A stretch of 47,351 bases of DNA, taken from assembly GCA_947305815.1 (NCBI GenBank), contig CAMZEI010000002.1, positions 1-47,351 of the forward strand, in the 5' to 3' direction. A program made the translations under genes and the position numbers. Under the pieces are notes generated by a model, which saw only the letters and a program-made list of their open reading frames with translations, did not search any database and was not told the origin of the DNA. Below are positions 9,715 through 19,350 of the stretch, one piece after another. The stretch comes from an uncultured Bacteroidales bacterium. GTDB taxonomy: Bacteria; Bacteroidota; Bacteroidia; Bacteroidales; UBA932. Every line of letters starts with the position of its first letter. Positions within the stretch are counted from its first letter, which is position 1.

Positions 9715-11625
9715 TTATAGTTTGATACAATTTGCATCGGCATTCTGTGCGGCGACTATGTCGCGGACCAGATAATGGAGGTACATCTCGAGGTTGGTGT
9801 AGCGTTTCTGAGGGTCGATTGTGCAGGCGGCGCCGTCTGAGGCATTGCCCTTGTCAAGCCCCCACTTGTCCTCAACAGCATTGGGGATGCCGTCGCCATC
9901 AGCGTCTGCGGCCGCTTCGAGCTGCTCCGCGGTGGCGGAATACACCGGCCATCCGTTCTTCCATGTAGCGTCAGCCACATCCGTCTGGGTGTCGATAAAG
10001 CCTCCTTCGGAACCATTGCTGCCGGTATAGGTGTATTTACCTTCATTTGCCTCCCCTGCGATGCGCGCGTCTATCCCGTCGCGGCAGAGGCTGGCTCCGG
10101 CGTGTGCGAGCACTGCGTCAAAAGCCTTCTGGGCGCTGTGGAGACTGACAGACGGGCTCATCTGGGAGTAACGGAATATTTCCGTGGACTTGATGGTAGA
10201 GACTATCTTGAGGCCGCCGGAGGAGAGACCCTGCCAGTTGTCGGCGGTCATCTCGCTCTTGCCGTGCATCACGTTGCCGTCCATGTAGAAGTGCCCGGGT
10301 ACAATCTTGGACCCCGAGGGGACGGAGCTGCCGTCAGGATAGGTCTTCAGACCCGAGCAGTTGTCGCAGGAGGTTGTGGGGTCGATGAACCGGATACGGC
10401 CTTTGGTGGCTGGTCCGGGACGGTAGTAGTTGTTTATTATATTGTACTTGCGGTAGTCGTCCGAAGCGTTGAAGCTTTCGCCGCCGTAAGTGGTGTTGCC
10501 CTGCCAGTTGTAGATAACGTTGTTGACCAGACTTACGGGGCCTTTGAGGGTATTGAGGTAATCGTGGTCAATGCGGGCGTTGCGGCTGTCGTGATGCGCG
10601 AGCAGGTTGTGGTGGTAAGTGGCATTTTCGCCGCCCCAGAGGCCGCCGTAACCATGGTTGCCCTTGCCGTGGATGGAAATGCGCAGACTCTCGGAGAGTA
10701 TGCACCACTGCAGCGTGAAATTGGTCACTCCGTAGAAGGAGCCGCATTCGTCGGTGCACCAGCTCAGCGAGCAGTGGTCGATGATGACGCCGGCAACTTC
10801 GCTCTTGCTGGAGTTGATGTGCATGGCGTCGTCTTCGCTCTTCTGCTCGTCACCCATGCGGCAGCGGATGAAGCGTACGATTACGTTGCCGGCATTAATG
10901 CTGAGAGTGTAGTTTTTGAGGCAGATTCCGTCGCCGGGTGCGGTCTGACCTGCTATCGTGAGGTCTCCCTTGCTGACCTTAAGCTGCTTGGTGAGAGGGA
11001 TTACACCTGCCACGTCGAATACTATAGTGAGCGGGCGTCCCATCTTCTCAATACCGTAGCGCAGGGAGCCTTCGCGGGTGTCGTCGAAGAGGTTGGTTAC
11101 ATGGTAAACGGCTCCTCCGCGGCCTCCGGTGACATACATGCCGCCGCCTTCAGCTCCGGGGAAAGCCCTTGCGCTGCCGTCTTCCTCAGCTGCAGGGATG
11201 CGGAAATCCTCGTACGATATGCCCGAAGGAGTGGGTGGATCCGGATCCACAGGGGTCTGCGAGCCTTCGGTGCCGGCATCGACGGAGCTGTATGCTGAGG
11301 TAAAGGTCCCTGCGGTGCTGGCAACCGAGAACTTGTAGGCAGTTGCCTTAGTGAGGCCTGATACGGTCACGTTGCGGGAGTTCTTGCCGCTCCTGGTGTC
11401 GGCCTGCACCTGGGTTCCGTCATGGGTGATATTCCAGCTGTAACCGGTGGCATTGTCCATGGCATCCCACTGGAAGGTAAGACTTGTCTCGGTGGCTCCG
11501 CGCAGGGTCAGTCCTGTAGGGGCGGCGGGATTAGCAGTCTCCTGCTTTTCCTCGGGGTTCTCCTTGCCCCCGCAGCTGATTACCGCCAGGGCGCAGATCA
11601 TGGAGTATATCCAGATTCTTCTCAT
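9715..11625 (-). CDS. Pectate lyase (PL1-like) lipoprotein with N-terminal fibronectin-III domain
   Basis: MRRIWIYSMICALAVISCGGKE lipobox; AFPGAEGGGMYVTGGRGGAVYHVTNL, TIAGQTAPGDGICL, HHNLLAHHDSRNARID. Confidence 0.88.
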   Translation of the reverse strand: MRRIWIYSMICALAVISCGGKENPEEKQETANPAAPTGLTLRGATETSLTFQWDAMDNATGYSWNITHDGTQVQADTRSGKNSRNVTVSGLTKATAYKFSVASTAGTFTSAYSSVDAGTEGSQTPVDPDPPTPSGISYEDFRIPAAEEDGSARAFPGAEGGGMYVTGGRGGAVYHVTNLFDDTREGSLRYGIEKMGRPLTIVFDVAGVIPLTKQLKVSKGDLTIAGQTAPGDGICLKNYTLSINAGNVIVRFIRCRMGDEQKSEDDAMHINSSKSEVAGVIIDHCSLSWCTDECGSFYGVTNFTLQWCILSESLRISIHGKGNHGYGGLWGGENATYHHNLLAHHDSRNARIDHDYLNTLKGPVSLVNNVIYNWQGNTTYGGESFNASDDYRKYNIINNYYRPGPATKGRIRFIDPTTSCDNCSGLKTYPDGSSVPSGSKIVPGHFYMDGNVMHGKSEMTADNWQGLSSGGLKIVSTIKSTEIFRYSQMSPSVSLHSAQKAFDAVLAHAGASLCRDGIDARIAGEANEGKYTYTGSNGSEGGFIDTQTDVADATWKNGWPVYSATAEQLEAAADADGDGIPNAVEDKWGLDKGNASDGAACTIDPQKRYTNLEMYLHYLVRDIVAAQNADANCIKL

Positions 11626-12848
11626 TGCCTTTCCATTTCAAGCGCAGCCCAGATGAGAGGTCCTATGCCCTTGGGGTCATTGGAGCGTACGCGTTCATTT
11701 ATATAATAGGTATAGTCGCCGCTGCGGTTCTCCCTGCCGCCGAGGCCGGCGACTTCGCAGCAGTGGTCGAGATTCACAAGTCCGTCCTCATCAGTGCGGA
11801 CGAAGCAGTGCAGGAGGTCTGCATAGAGGGTTTCCGCCTCCTCGCGGGTGATGCAGTCGAGCCATCCGAGGCGCGTCCCCTTGAGCAGGGCGTACACGAA
11901 CATGGCGCTGCATGTGGCTTCTATATAGTTGCCCTCCTCTCCCGGGCGGTCGAGCACCTGATACCACATGTGGCTCTCAGGGTCTGCGTGTTCGAGAATA
12001 GCAGGGAAGATGCCCTGCAGTATGTCTATGAGGGTCTGCTTGTCGTGGCCTTCGGGCAACAGGGGTATTACGTCCACGAGTGCCATCGCGTACCAGCCCA
12101 TAGCGCGGCCCCAGGAGTGTGCTGACTGTCCGGTAACTCTGTCGCACCAGAACATCTCGTGCGAAGAATCCCAGGCGTGGCGCAGCAGCCCTGTCTCTGG
12201 GTCGTAGGTATGGTCGCGTACCAACTGGAACTGATGTGCTATATCATGGAAACCAGCCTCGCGTTCTGCGGTATCATCCACATAGCGTGCGGTGTATTCA
12301 GCGTAGAATGGCTGGGCCATGTACAGGCCGTCCAGCCACATCTGATGGGGGTATATCTGTTTATGCCAGAATCCTCCCTCTGCCGTGCGCGGCTGGTCCT
12401 TCAGCTGGTCGTAGAGGATATCCATGGCGGCGCGGTATTTGGGTTTGCCGGTGAGCTCGTAGAGGTCAAAGAGAGTCCTGCCGGGGCAGACGTGGTCCGT
12501 GGAGAAATTGCTCTTCTTATATTTATATATGGTACCGTCCTCCGCGATTATCGCGTCGTACCACGCATCGACATACTCTAAGATTCCGGCCCCATTATAG
12601 TCATTCCGGGCTTGACCCGGAATCTCCTCCATTGCCAGATATACATCCAGCATCGCCTTGAGCTCCAGTCCCGTAGTGTAGTTCCACTTGAGCTTACCCT
12701 CCAGACCGTCTATGTATGAGGCCTCAGGGTTCCTGGTGATCTCGCTCAGCACGACGCGTAGCGACATGGGAGTTTCGGTCTTGCGGCATGCGGCTATGCT
12801 GAGGAGCAGCGCTCCTGCCAGAAGCATATATTTTACGGCAGCTTTCAT
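11622..12848 (-). CDS. GH105/GH88-type unsaturated rhamnogalacturonyl/glucuronyl hydrolase
   Basis: YVDAWYDAIIAEDGTIYKYKKSNFSTDHVCPGRTLFDLY, GGFWHKQIYPHQMWLDGLYMAQPFYAEY. Confidence 0.9.
   Translation of the reverse strand: MKAAVKYMLLAGALLLSIAACRKTETPMSLRVVLSEITRNPEASYIDGLEGKLKWNYTTGLELKAMLDVYLAMEEIPGQARNDYNGAGILEYVDAWYDAIIAEDGTIYKYKKSNFSTDHVCPGRTLFDLYELTGKPKYRAAMDILYDQLKDQPRTAEGGFWHKQIYPHQMWLDGLYMAQPFYAEYTARYVDDTAEREAGFHDIAHQFQLVRDHTYDPETGLLRHAWDSSHEMFWCDRVTGQSAHSWGRAMGWYAMALVDVIPLLPEGHDKQTLIDILQGIFPAILEHADPESHMWYQVLDRPGEEGNYIEATCSAMFVYALLKGTRLGWLDCITREEAETLYADLLHCFVRTDEDGLVNLDHCCEVAGLGGRENRSGDYTYYINERVRSNDPKGIGPLIWAALEMERQ
12598..12628 (+). repeat. Short palindromic repeat copy inside the GH105 ORF
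   Basis: tagtcATTCCGGGcttgaCCCGGAATctcctcc; perfect 8-bp stem; translates as EEIPGQARNDYN on the coding strand. Confidence 0.88.
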
Positions 12849-14506
12849 TATTTATTGTCGTATGGGTTCCAGATTATTCCGTCTTCGCTCTGGTACATGA
12901 CCTTCTCGAAGGTATAGTCCCTCAGGTCGCGTTCCCTGAGGGTGTGAGCCCACTTTACGCGGGGTCCGCGTGCGCCGGGCCCGGTGGAGCCGTATTCGGC
13001 ATAGTAAGAGTTCTTCTTCGTATTGGGCTTGCCCTCCTTCTCCCAGTCATGCCAGCCTTCGGGCAGGATGTGCTCTCCGAGCTCGCAGTCTATGAAGACG
13101 GTCTTGGCATAGGCGCCCCAGGGCCTTCCGAGATAGCACTTGCTGATGCCTTCGGCTGCGGTGAGGCGGCAGTTCTTGAACACATAGCCGTACTTTTGAC
13201 CCTCGAAGGTTGAGGCGGCTGTGACATAACTGTCTTTCTTGGAGTGTATGGTGCAGCCCTCGAACCAGCAGATGCTGGGCCCGAAGATGAAGTCGGTTGT
13301 GCCCTCTATGTAGCAGTCCTTGTAGAAGTTGCGCTTCACACCGCCGAATTTGCCGTAGCGCCCGTAGGTGTAGAGGGTGTCCTGGTTGCCGATGAAGCGG
13401 CAGCGGTTGAAGAACAGGAAGTCCCCGTCCGTAAATACCGCCACGGCCTGTCCTATAGCCTTGCCTTCGCCTGCGGTGTTCTCGAAGGTGATGTCTTCGA
13501 AAGTGATGTAGCTGGCGTGGATGTATATGCTGGCGCTGCCGCTGGTACCCATCGCAAAATCGCGTCCGGGCCAGTTCTTGCGGGCGTATTTGTCGTAGGT
13601 GAGGATGGTATCTTCGGCCCCCTCGCCGCTGAAATGCACGCGGAACTTGGTGTGGGGGATGCTGATTTCCTCCTTGTAGATGCCCTTGCGGATGAGGACG
13701 CGGGTGATCTCCTTGTGGCTGTAATCCGGGATGGCGTTCACTGCCTCCTGTACGGTGGTGAAATCGCCGTGCCCGTCGGGGGAGACTACGAAATGAAAGT
13801 AGCGCAGGTGCTCTGCTATCCCGGGGATCTGTGCGCGTATCCCGTCGCAGACGAGCTCGGTGACCCTGCGTGCGCCGCAGGCTACGGTGTGGGTGTTGTC
13901 GTCCTTGCCGGTAGAGATCATGAAGTAGGCCTTGGACGCCTCGTCGCCAATGCTCTCAAGCCAGTCGAGGGTGGCGGTGGTCATGTCGAGGAGAGTGACT
14001 CCCTTCTCGGCCGCCACTGCCTTCATCGCAGCGGGATAATCCCCATGGCAGTTCCGGTCCAGTCCCGCTTCTTTGAACCAGCGGCGGGCGACCGGGGTGA
14101 GCAGCACCGGAGTGCCACCCTTCTCGCGCACGGCATCGATAAAGAGCCTCAGGTTGTCCTGATACGCGCCCCATGCCGCGGCATAGCGGAGCGAGTCGGA
14201 CTGTTTGGAGTCATTGTGCCCGAACTGAATGAAGACATAGTCACCTGGCTGTACGGCGTCATGGACCTTGTCCCAGATGCCCTTGTCAATCGCGCTCTTG
14301 GTGCTGAGGCCGTTGCGGGCGTAGTTGATTACCTGTACCTGGGCGGGGTCGAGGAAATTCTGCAGCATCATGCCCCAGCCTCTCTCGGCTCCTTCCCTGG
14401 ACAGATTCTTCTCCGCCATGGTGCTGTCGCCCATCAGATGAATGGTGAACGAGCTTGTCACCATCCACGCAGCCAGGATTGCCAGTATGTACAGTGCTTT
14501 TTTCAT
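12848..14506 (-). CDS. Fused CE12-like (SGNH acetylesterase) + CE8 pectin methylesterase
   Basis: N-terminal IHLMGDSTMAEK and FIQFGHNDSKQ; C-terminal DFTTVQEAVNAIPDYS, GNQDTLY, DFIFGPSICWFEGC, YLGRPWGAYAKTVFIDCELG. Confidence 0.9.
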   Translation of the reverse strand: MKKALYILAILAAWMVTSSFTIHLMGDSTMAEKNLSREGAERGWGMMLQNFLDPAQVQVINYARNGLSTKSAIDKGIWDKVHDAVQPGDYVFIQFGHNDSKQSDSLRYAAAWGAYQDNLRLFIDAVREKGGTPVLLTPVARRWFKEAGLDRNCHGDYPAAMKAVAAEKGVTLLDMTTATLDWLESIGDEASKAYFMISTGKDDNTHTVACGARRVTELVCDGIRAQIPGIAEHLRYFHFVVSPDGHGDFTTVQEAVNAIPDYSHKEITRVLIRKGIYKEEISIPHTKFRVHFSGEGAEDTILTYDKYARKNWPGRDFAMGTSGSASIYIHASYITFEDITFENTAGEGKAIGQAVAVFTDGDFLFFNRCRFIGNQDTLYTYGRYGKFGGVKRNFYKDCYIEGTTDFIFGPSICWFEGCTIHSKKDSYVTAASTFEGQKYGYVFKNCRLTAAEGISKCYLGRPWGAYAKTVFIDCELGEHILPEGWHDWEKEGKPNTKKNSYYAEYGSTGPGARGPRVKWAHTLRERDLRDYTFEKVMYQSEDGIIWNPYDNK

Positions 14507-15969
14507 CGGATCTGTTCGCCGTTTACGGTTACATTGTCAAAGTCTATGGGCTCGCTGTAGTGAACTTCCACGCCCTTGTCTGCGGTAAACACGCAATCCT
14601 TGAAGCTTACCCCCGCGAGGGGCAGCTCCGGAAGCCCGTTGACGTATATTGCCTGCTTCGCTCCCGAGCACACCAGGTCGCTGAAGTGAATGTCGCGGAA
14701 CTCAGGCGTAGTCTCGTCCACGGGGACTGCGGCCTCCTGCTCAGCGTCAGCCATCTCGGTGGCTGCCACTCCTGCATAATACAGGTTGAAGGTCACGGCC
14801 TGCGCGACTATGTCCTTCATCCAGATATGGTCGCACCAGATATCGTGTACCAGACCGCCGCGGCCGCGGGTGCTCTTGAAGCGCAGACCCACGTCAGTGC
14901 CTATGAAGCGACAGTTGCTTACCCAGATGTTCTCCGCTCCGCCGGACATTTCGCTGCCAATGACGAACCCGCCGTGACCGTGATAGACGGTGCAACCCTT
15001 GATGATGAGGTTGCGGCAGGGCATGCCGTGAGCCCGTCCGTCGGCATCCTTGCCGGACTTGATGCAGATGGCGTCGTCGCCCACGTCGAAGCTGGACCCT
15101 GTGAGGATCACTCCGTCGCAGGACTCTATGTCGATGCCGTCACCGTTGGTGGAATAATGGGGGTTGCGTACAATGATGTCGCGTATGGTTACATCCTTGC
15201 ACCAGAGGGGGTGGAGATTCCAGGCGGGAGAGTTCTGGAAGGTTACGCCCTCAAGCAGCACCCTCTCACAGTTCCTGAGACTCACGAGCACCGGGCGGAG
15301 GAAGGTTTTGATCTCCTGCTCGTCCAGGCCGGGGTCCGGGAAATTGAGGGTCCCGGCGGTGGCGCGGGCTTTCTTGTAGCCCTCGTCGGGGTACCAGACA
15401 TCGCCCTTGTCAGAGAGGACGCCTCCTTTCTTGAGCCAGGTTTTCCATGTGTCTGAGCCGACCTTGCGCTTCTTGAGCTCACGCCAGTGCTCTCCGCTTC
15501 CGTCGATTATGCCGCGGCCGGTTATGGCTATGTCGGTTGCCCCGGTTGCGTTGATGGGGGAGATGCAGCGGCGCACGTCAAGTCCCTCGAAGTTGGTGTC
15601 TATTATGGGATAGAGGTCCTGATCGGGGGAGAAGACTATGATAGCGTTGTCGCTAAGGTGCAGCTCTGTATGGCTGCGAAGCGTGACGGGCCCGGTGAGC
15701 CAGATGCCGTCAGGGACTATGAGCTTGCCGCCGCCAAGGCTCTCCAGATGGTCCATTGCAGCACTGAACGCATCGGTGCACAGGATGGTGCCGTCCCATG
15801 CATGAGCGGTGGTCTCAGAGAGGAAGTCCGTCAGGACGACGCTCCGGCCGGGGATGCTCGGCTCGGCGATGCGCCTCATCTCGAAGGGCGCACCGTCATA
15901 AGTAGCACAGCAGGCTGCCAGAAGCGGAGCCAACGCGGCGATAAGCAATAATCTGCGCACGGCTGACAC
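14503..15969 (-). CDS. GH28 polygalacturonase
   Basis: NGDGIDIESCDGVILTGSSFDVGDDAICIKSGKD, GHGGFVIGSEMSGGAENIWVSNCRFIGTDVGLRFKSTRGRGG. Confidence 0.93.
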   Translation of the reverse strand: MSAVRRLLLIAALAPLLAACCATYDGAPFEMRRIAEPSIPGRSVVLTDFLSETTAHAWDGTILCTDAFSAAMDHLESLGGGKLIVPDGIWLTGPVTLRSHTELHLSDNAIIVFSPDQDLYPIIDTNFEGLDVRRCISPINATGATDIAITGRGIIDGSGEHWRELKKRKVGSDTWKTWLKKGGVLSDKGDVWYPDEGYKKARATAGTLNFPDPGLDEQEIKTFLRPVLVSLRNCERVLLEGVTFQNSPAWNLHPLWCKDVTIRDIIVRNPHYSTNGDGIDIESCDGVILTGSSFDVGDDAICIKSGKDADGRAHGMPCRNLIIKGCTVYHGHGGFVIGSEMSGGAENIWVSNCRFIGTDVGLRFKSTRGRGGLVHDIWCDHIWMKDIVAQAVTFNLYYAGVAATEMADAEQEAAVPVDETTPEFRDIHFSDLVCSGAKQAIYVNGLPELPLAGVSFKDCVFTADKGVEVHYSEPIDFDNVTVNGEQIR

Positions 15970-16631
15970 TATTTGCCGAACCAGGACAGACTCTTGCGGC
16001 AGAGTTCGGAGATTGCCGCCCAGTCGCCGGCCTCAATCACTTCCTTGGGGAAGAGCTTGGAGCCCATGCCGACTGCAGTGACGCCGCTTTTTGCCCAGGC
16101 CTTGAGGTTGTCCTCAGTGGGCTCGACGGCTCCGGTGCACATGATCATTGCCCAGGGCAGAGGTGCGAGCACGTTCTTGACGAACGCGGGGCCTCCCACG
16201 GTGCCTGCAGGGAATACCTTCACGAGGTCGCAGCCGCGCTCCTGCGCGTGTACTATCTCAGTGACGGTGCCGCAGCCGGGGCTGTAGGGTATGCCGCGGC
16301 GGTTGGCTATGGTGATTACCTCATCGACGCAGCAGGGCGAAACAAGGAAGTCAGCGCCCATCTGGATATAAAGTGCTGCGGTAGGGGCATCGAGTATGGT
16401 GCCGGCGCCGAGTGCCATCTCGGGACACTCAGCGCGCACGAAGGCGATGAGCTGCTCGAACACTTTGTGAGCGCCGTCACCGCGGTTGGTGAACTCGAAG
16501 GCGCGGATGCCGCCGTCGTAGCAGGCCTTCACTACCTTCTTGGTGAGCTCCACATCCTTGTTGTAGAACACCGGGACTATGCCGGTGGACCGGATGATAC
16601 CGATGGTATCTATTTTGTTGAATTTGGACAT
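15969..16631 (-). CDS. eda: Bifunctional KDPG/KHG aldolase
   Basis: GIVPVFYNKDVELTKKVVKACYDGGIRAFEFTNRG, GAGTILDAPTAALYIQMGADFLVSP, VKVFPAGTVGGPAFVKNVLAPLP. Confidence 0.92.
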   Translation of the reverse strand: MSKFNKIDTIGIIRSTGIVPVFYNKDVELTKKVVKACYDGGIRAFEFTNRGDGAHKVFEQLIAFVRAECPEMALGAGTILDAPTAALYIQMGADFLVSPCCVDEVITIANRRGIPYSPGCGTVTEIVHAQERGCDLVKVFPAGTVGGPAFVKNVLAPLPWAMIMCTGAVEPTEDNLKAWAKSGVTAVGMGSKLFPKEVIEAGDWAAISELCRKSLSWFGK

Positions 16632-16649
16632 ATTCCTTATTTATTAGAT

Positions 16650-16678
16650 TACGGATCAAGTCCGGAATGACTATCGGG
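16650..16678 (-). repeat. Short palindromic repeat copy between kdgK and eda; supplies the kdgK stop codon
   Basis: Minus strand: cccgaTAGtcATTCCGGActtgaTCCGtAATct; TAG (16673-16671) is the kdgK stop. Confidence 0.8.
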
Positions 16679-17708
16679 ATACACGGCCGGAACCGCCGCC
16701 CTTGATGAGACCTTCGACTTCGTCTACGGTGACACGGTTGTAGTCACCGAGTATGGTGTGCTTGAGGCAGGATGCCGCAGCTGCGAACTCAATCGCCTCC
16801 TGGTCGGTATCGTATGCCAGAAGACCGTACAGCAGACCTCCCATGAAGGAGTCGCCGCCGCCGACACGGTCCACGATGTGGGTAATGTCGTAGCGACGGC
16901 TCTGCCAGAGAGTCTTGCCGTCATAGAGCACGCCGCCCCAGGTGTTGTGGTTGGCGTTGATGGATCCGCGCAGTGTCACGGCGACCTTCTTGCAGCGGGG
17001 GAACCTCTCCATGAGCTGACGGCAGACGCTGATGAATGCGGTCTGGTCGATTTCGCCGCCGGTCTTCTCAGCATCGAAGCCTTCAGGCTTGATACCGAAC
17101 TCCTTCTCTGCGTCCTCTTCGTTGCCAAGTATCAGATCGCAGCCTGCTACGAGCTCGGGCATCACCTCGGAAGCGCTCTTGCCGTATTTCCAGAGTTTCT
17201 TGCGGTAGTTCAGGTCGCAGCTGACCTTCACTCCCATCTCATTAGCCACCTTGATAGCCTCGAGGCATGCATCCGCTGCACCCTGGCTGAGGGCGGGGGT
17301 GATGCCGGTCCAGTGGAACCAGTCTGCTCCTTCGAGTACCTTGTGCCAGTCCACCATGCCGGGCTTAATCTCCGAGATGGCAGAGTGAGCGCGGTCGTAG
17401 ATGACCTTGGAGCCACGGGCAACTGCGCCGGTCTCGAGATAATAGATACCTACGCGGTCGCCGCCATAGACGACTCCGTCCAGCTTGACGCCGAATCCCT
17501 GCAGCTCGGAAGTGCACATGCGGGCGATGTCGTTGTCCGGGAGGCGTGTGACGAAGTGGGCGTCCACTCCGTAGTTAGCGAGCGATACTGCCACATTGGC
17601 CTCGCCGCCGCCGAAAGTGGCGTCGAACTGACGGGCCTGGGAGAACCTCTGGTAACCAGGGGTTGCAAGGCGAAGCATTACTTCGCCGAAGGTGACTACT
17701 TTTGCCAT
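16671..17708 (-). CDS. kdgK: 2-dehydro-3-deoxygluconokinase (PfkB family)
   Basis: MAKVVTFGEVMLRLATPGYQRF, GGGEANVAVSLANYG, DRVGGGDSFMGGLLYGLL. Confidence 0.92.
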   Translation of the reverse strand: MAKVVTFGEVMLRLATPGYQRFSQARQFDATFGGGEANVAVSLANYGVDAHFVTRLPDNDIARMCTSELQGFGVKLDGVVYGGDRVGIYYLETGAVARGSKVIYDRAHSAISEIKPGMVDWHKVLEGADWFHWTGITPALSQGAADACLEAIKVANEMGVKVSCDLNYRKKLWKYGKSASEVMPELVAGCDLILGNEEDAEKEFGIKPEGFDAEKTGGEIDQTAFISVCRQLMERFPRCKKVAVTLRGSINANHNTWGGVLYDGKTLWQSRRYDITHIVDRVGGGDSFMGGLLYGLLAYDTDQEAIEFAAAASCLKHTILGDYNRVTVDEVEGLIKGGGSGRVSR

Positions 17709-18688
17709 TTGTTATTCTTGTTTGATGATTGTCTGATATGCAGCTCCATGGGTATAACCTCGGTATCAGTGCGGCTTTCGAGGAAGGCGCGCGCGGCAGC
17801 CTTGCCCATCTCGTAGGGCTTCTGTCCGAGCGTACTGATGGTAGGGCTGGTAAGCGAGGTGAAGAACTCGTTGGCGGTGCCCACTAAGCCGAATTCGTCC
17901 GGCACACCTATCCCGGCTTCCTTGAGAGCGTCCAGCGCTCCCAGCGCCGAATAGTCGCCAGCGCAGTACAGAGCGTCGCAACCGGCGGCTATGGCCTTGC
18001 GGCAGGCATCGTAGCCGGTCTCGCGGAGGATGGCGTTCTCATAGATAAGACTCGGGTCAAAGGCCATTCCGGCGCTTTCGAGAGCCAGACGGTATCCTGC
18101 GACCCTCTCTACATATGAGAAGCAGCTCATGTATCCCGCTATGTTGCCGATACGCTTGTAACCTGCTTCTATAAGGTGCCTTGTCGCTTTGAACGCACCG
18201 TCGCAGTTGGCACCAACTATTTTGGCTCCTGATATGTCAGGGAAGACGCGGTCGAACTGGATAAGCGGAGTGCTCCCCATTATATCCCGGATATGGTCGC
18301 CGTTGCGTGCAACTATTGCGTGAGACAGCAGTACTCCCGCTACCCTGTAAGTCCTGAGGGTTTTCAGGGCTATCCTTTCGGCTTCAATGTCCTCCATGGT
18401 CTGGGAGATGATCACGTTGTAGCCTGCGGCGTTGAGCACCTCTTCGGCTCCGCCTATTGCGCTTGCAAAAAAGTTACGGTTAACCCGTGGGACGACAATA
18501 CCGACTATGCGAGAGCTGCCCCTCCGGAGATTGGATGCGACGATATTGCGCTCGTAACCCATCTCGCGGGCCGCCTTCAGGACAGCCTCGCGGGTCTCGG
18601 TTTTCACCCTTGGATTGCCGTCCAGGGCACGTGAGACGGTAGAGGGAGTAATCCCCAGGGTATTAGCAATATCGGTTATTGTTACCAT
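17696..18688 (-). CDS. LacI family transcriptional regulator
   Basis: MVTITDIANTLGITPSTVSRALDGNPRVKTETREAVLKAAREMGYERN HTH; start corrected from 18808 to 18688. Confidence 0.95.
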   Translation of the reverse strand: MVTITDIANTLGITPSTVSRALDGNPRVKTETREAVLKAAREMGYERNIVASNLRRGSSRIVGIVVPRVNRNFFASAIGGAEEVLNAAGYNVIISQTMEDIEAERIALKTLRTYRVAGVLLSHAIVARNGDHIRDIMGSTPLIQFDRVFPDISGAKIVGANCDGAFKATRHLIEAGYKRIGNIAGYMSCFSYVERVAGYRLALESAGMAFDPSLIYENAILRETGYDACRKAIAAGCDALYCAGDYSALGALDALKEAGIGVPDEFGLVGTANEFFTSLTSPTISTLGQKPYEMGKAAARAFLESRTDTEVIPMELHIRQSSNKNNKWQK

Positions 18689-18693
18689 GGTCG

Positions 18694-18735
18694 GATGCAA
18701 AAATACAAACGTTTGCCATAATAACAAAATTTTTT
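18694..18735 (-). promoter_or_regulatory. Bacteroidota-type promoter (TATTTTTG -7) with LacI-type operator palindrome CAAACGTTTG
   Basis: Minus strand: ttttgttattatggCAAACGTTTGTATTTTTGcat..; palindrome at 18706-18715 directly abuts the -7 element. Confidence 0.65.
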
Positions 18736-18974
18736 TACGGTACGGGGTCAAAACCTGATCCGCCCCAGGGATGACAGCGCAGTATTCTCTTGATACTGAG
18801 CCACCCACCTTTGATGGGACCGTACTTGCGGAAGGCCTCCAGAGCGTACTGGGAGCAGGTTGGAGTGAAGCGGCAGGAAGGAGGGGTGAACGGCGAGATG
18901 CAGAGCTGGTAAAATTTTATCAGCAGTATGAAAGGTGCCGACAGGATTCTCTTTATGAGTGAGCCCAACTGCAT
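18735..18974 (-). CDS. yidD: Membrane protein insertion efficiency factor YidD
   Basis: [60 protein letters not shown]. Confidence 0.96.
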   Translation of the reverse strand: MQLGSLIKRILSAPFILLIKFYQLCISPFTPPSCRFTPTCSQYALEAFRKYGPIKGGWLSIKRILRCHPWGGSGFDPVP

Positions 18975-18981
18975 GCCGTGA

Positions 18982-19350
18982 TTATTTTGCTTCGGCGGGG
19001 ATGTGTCCGAGCAGACGGGCGATCTCGTCGCGTATCACTTCCGAGCTGGCTACCTCGCGTGATCCGTAGAAGAGCATCAGGTCAACTCCGCTCCCGGCTA
19101 TCAGCTCCTTCTGCAGGCGGTAGCTCTCGCGCATACGGCGCTTGAGCAGATTGCGCATCACGGCCCTGCGGAAATGCTTCTTGGGTACCGATACCATCAC
19201 GCGGTTGATCCCCGTGCCTGTCCCGGTGCGGAAGCAGCAGCGCACATGCTCTTCGCCGGACCACTGCCCGTGGCTCATGAGCGCAGCTATGTCTGCCTTG
19301 CCGCGCAGCCTCTCCTCCCGGGGGAAGGTATGGCTTACGGTGGTGGACAT
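18982..19350 (-). CDS. rnpA: Ribonuclease P protein component
   Basis: [26 protein letters not shown] motif; adjacent to yidD. Confidence 0.94.
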   Translation of the reverse strand: MSTTVSHTFPREERLRGKADIAALMSHGQWSGEEHVRCCFRTGTGTGINRVMVSVPKKHFRRAVMRNLLKRRMRESYRLQKELIAGSGVDLMLFYGSREVASSEVIRDEIARLLGHIPAEAK

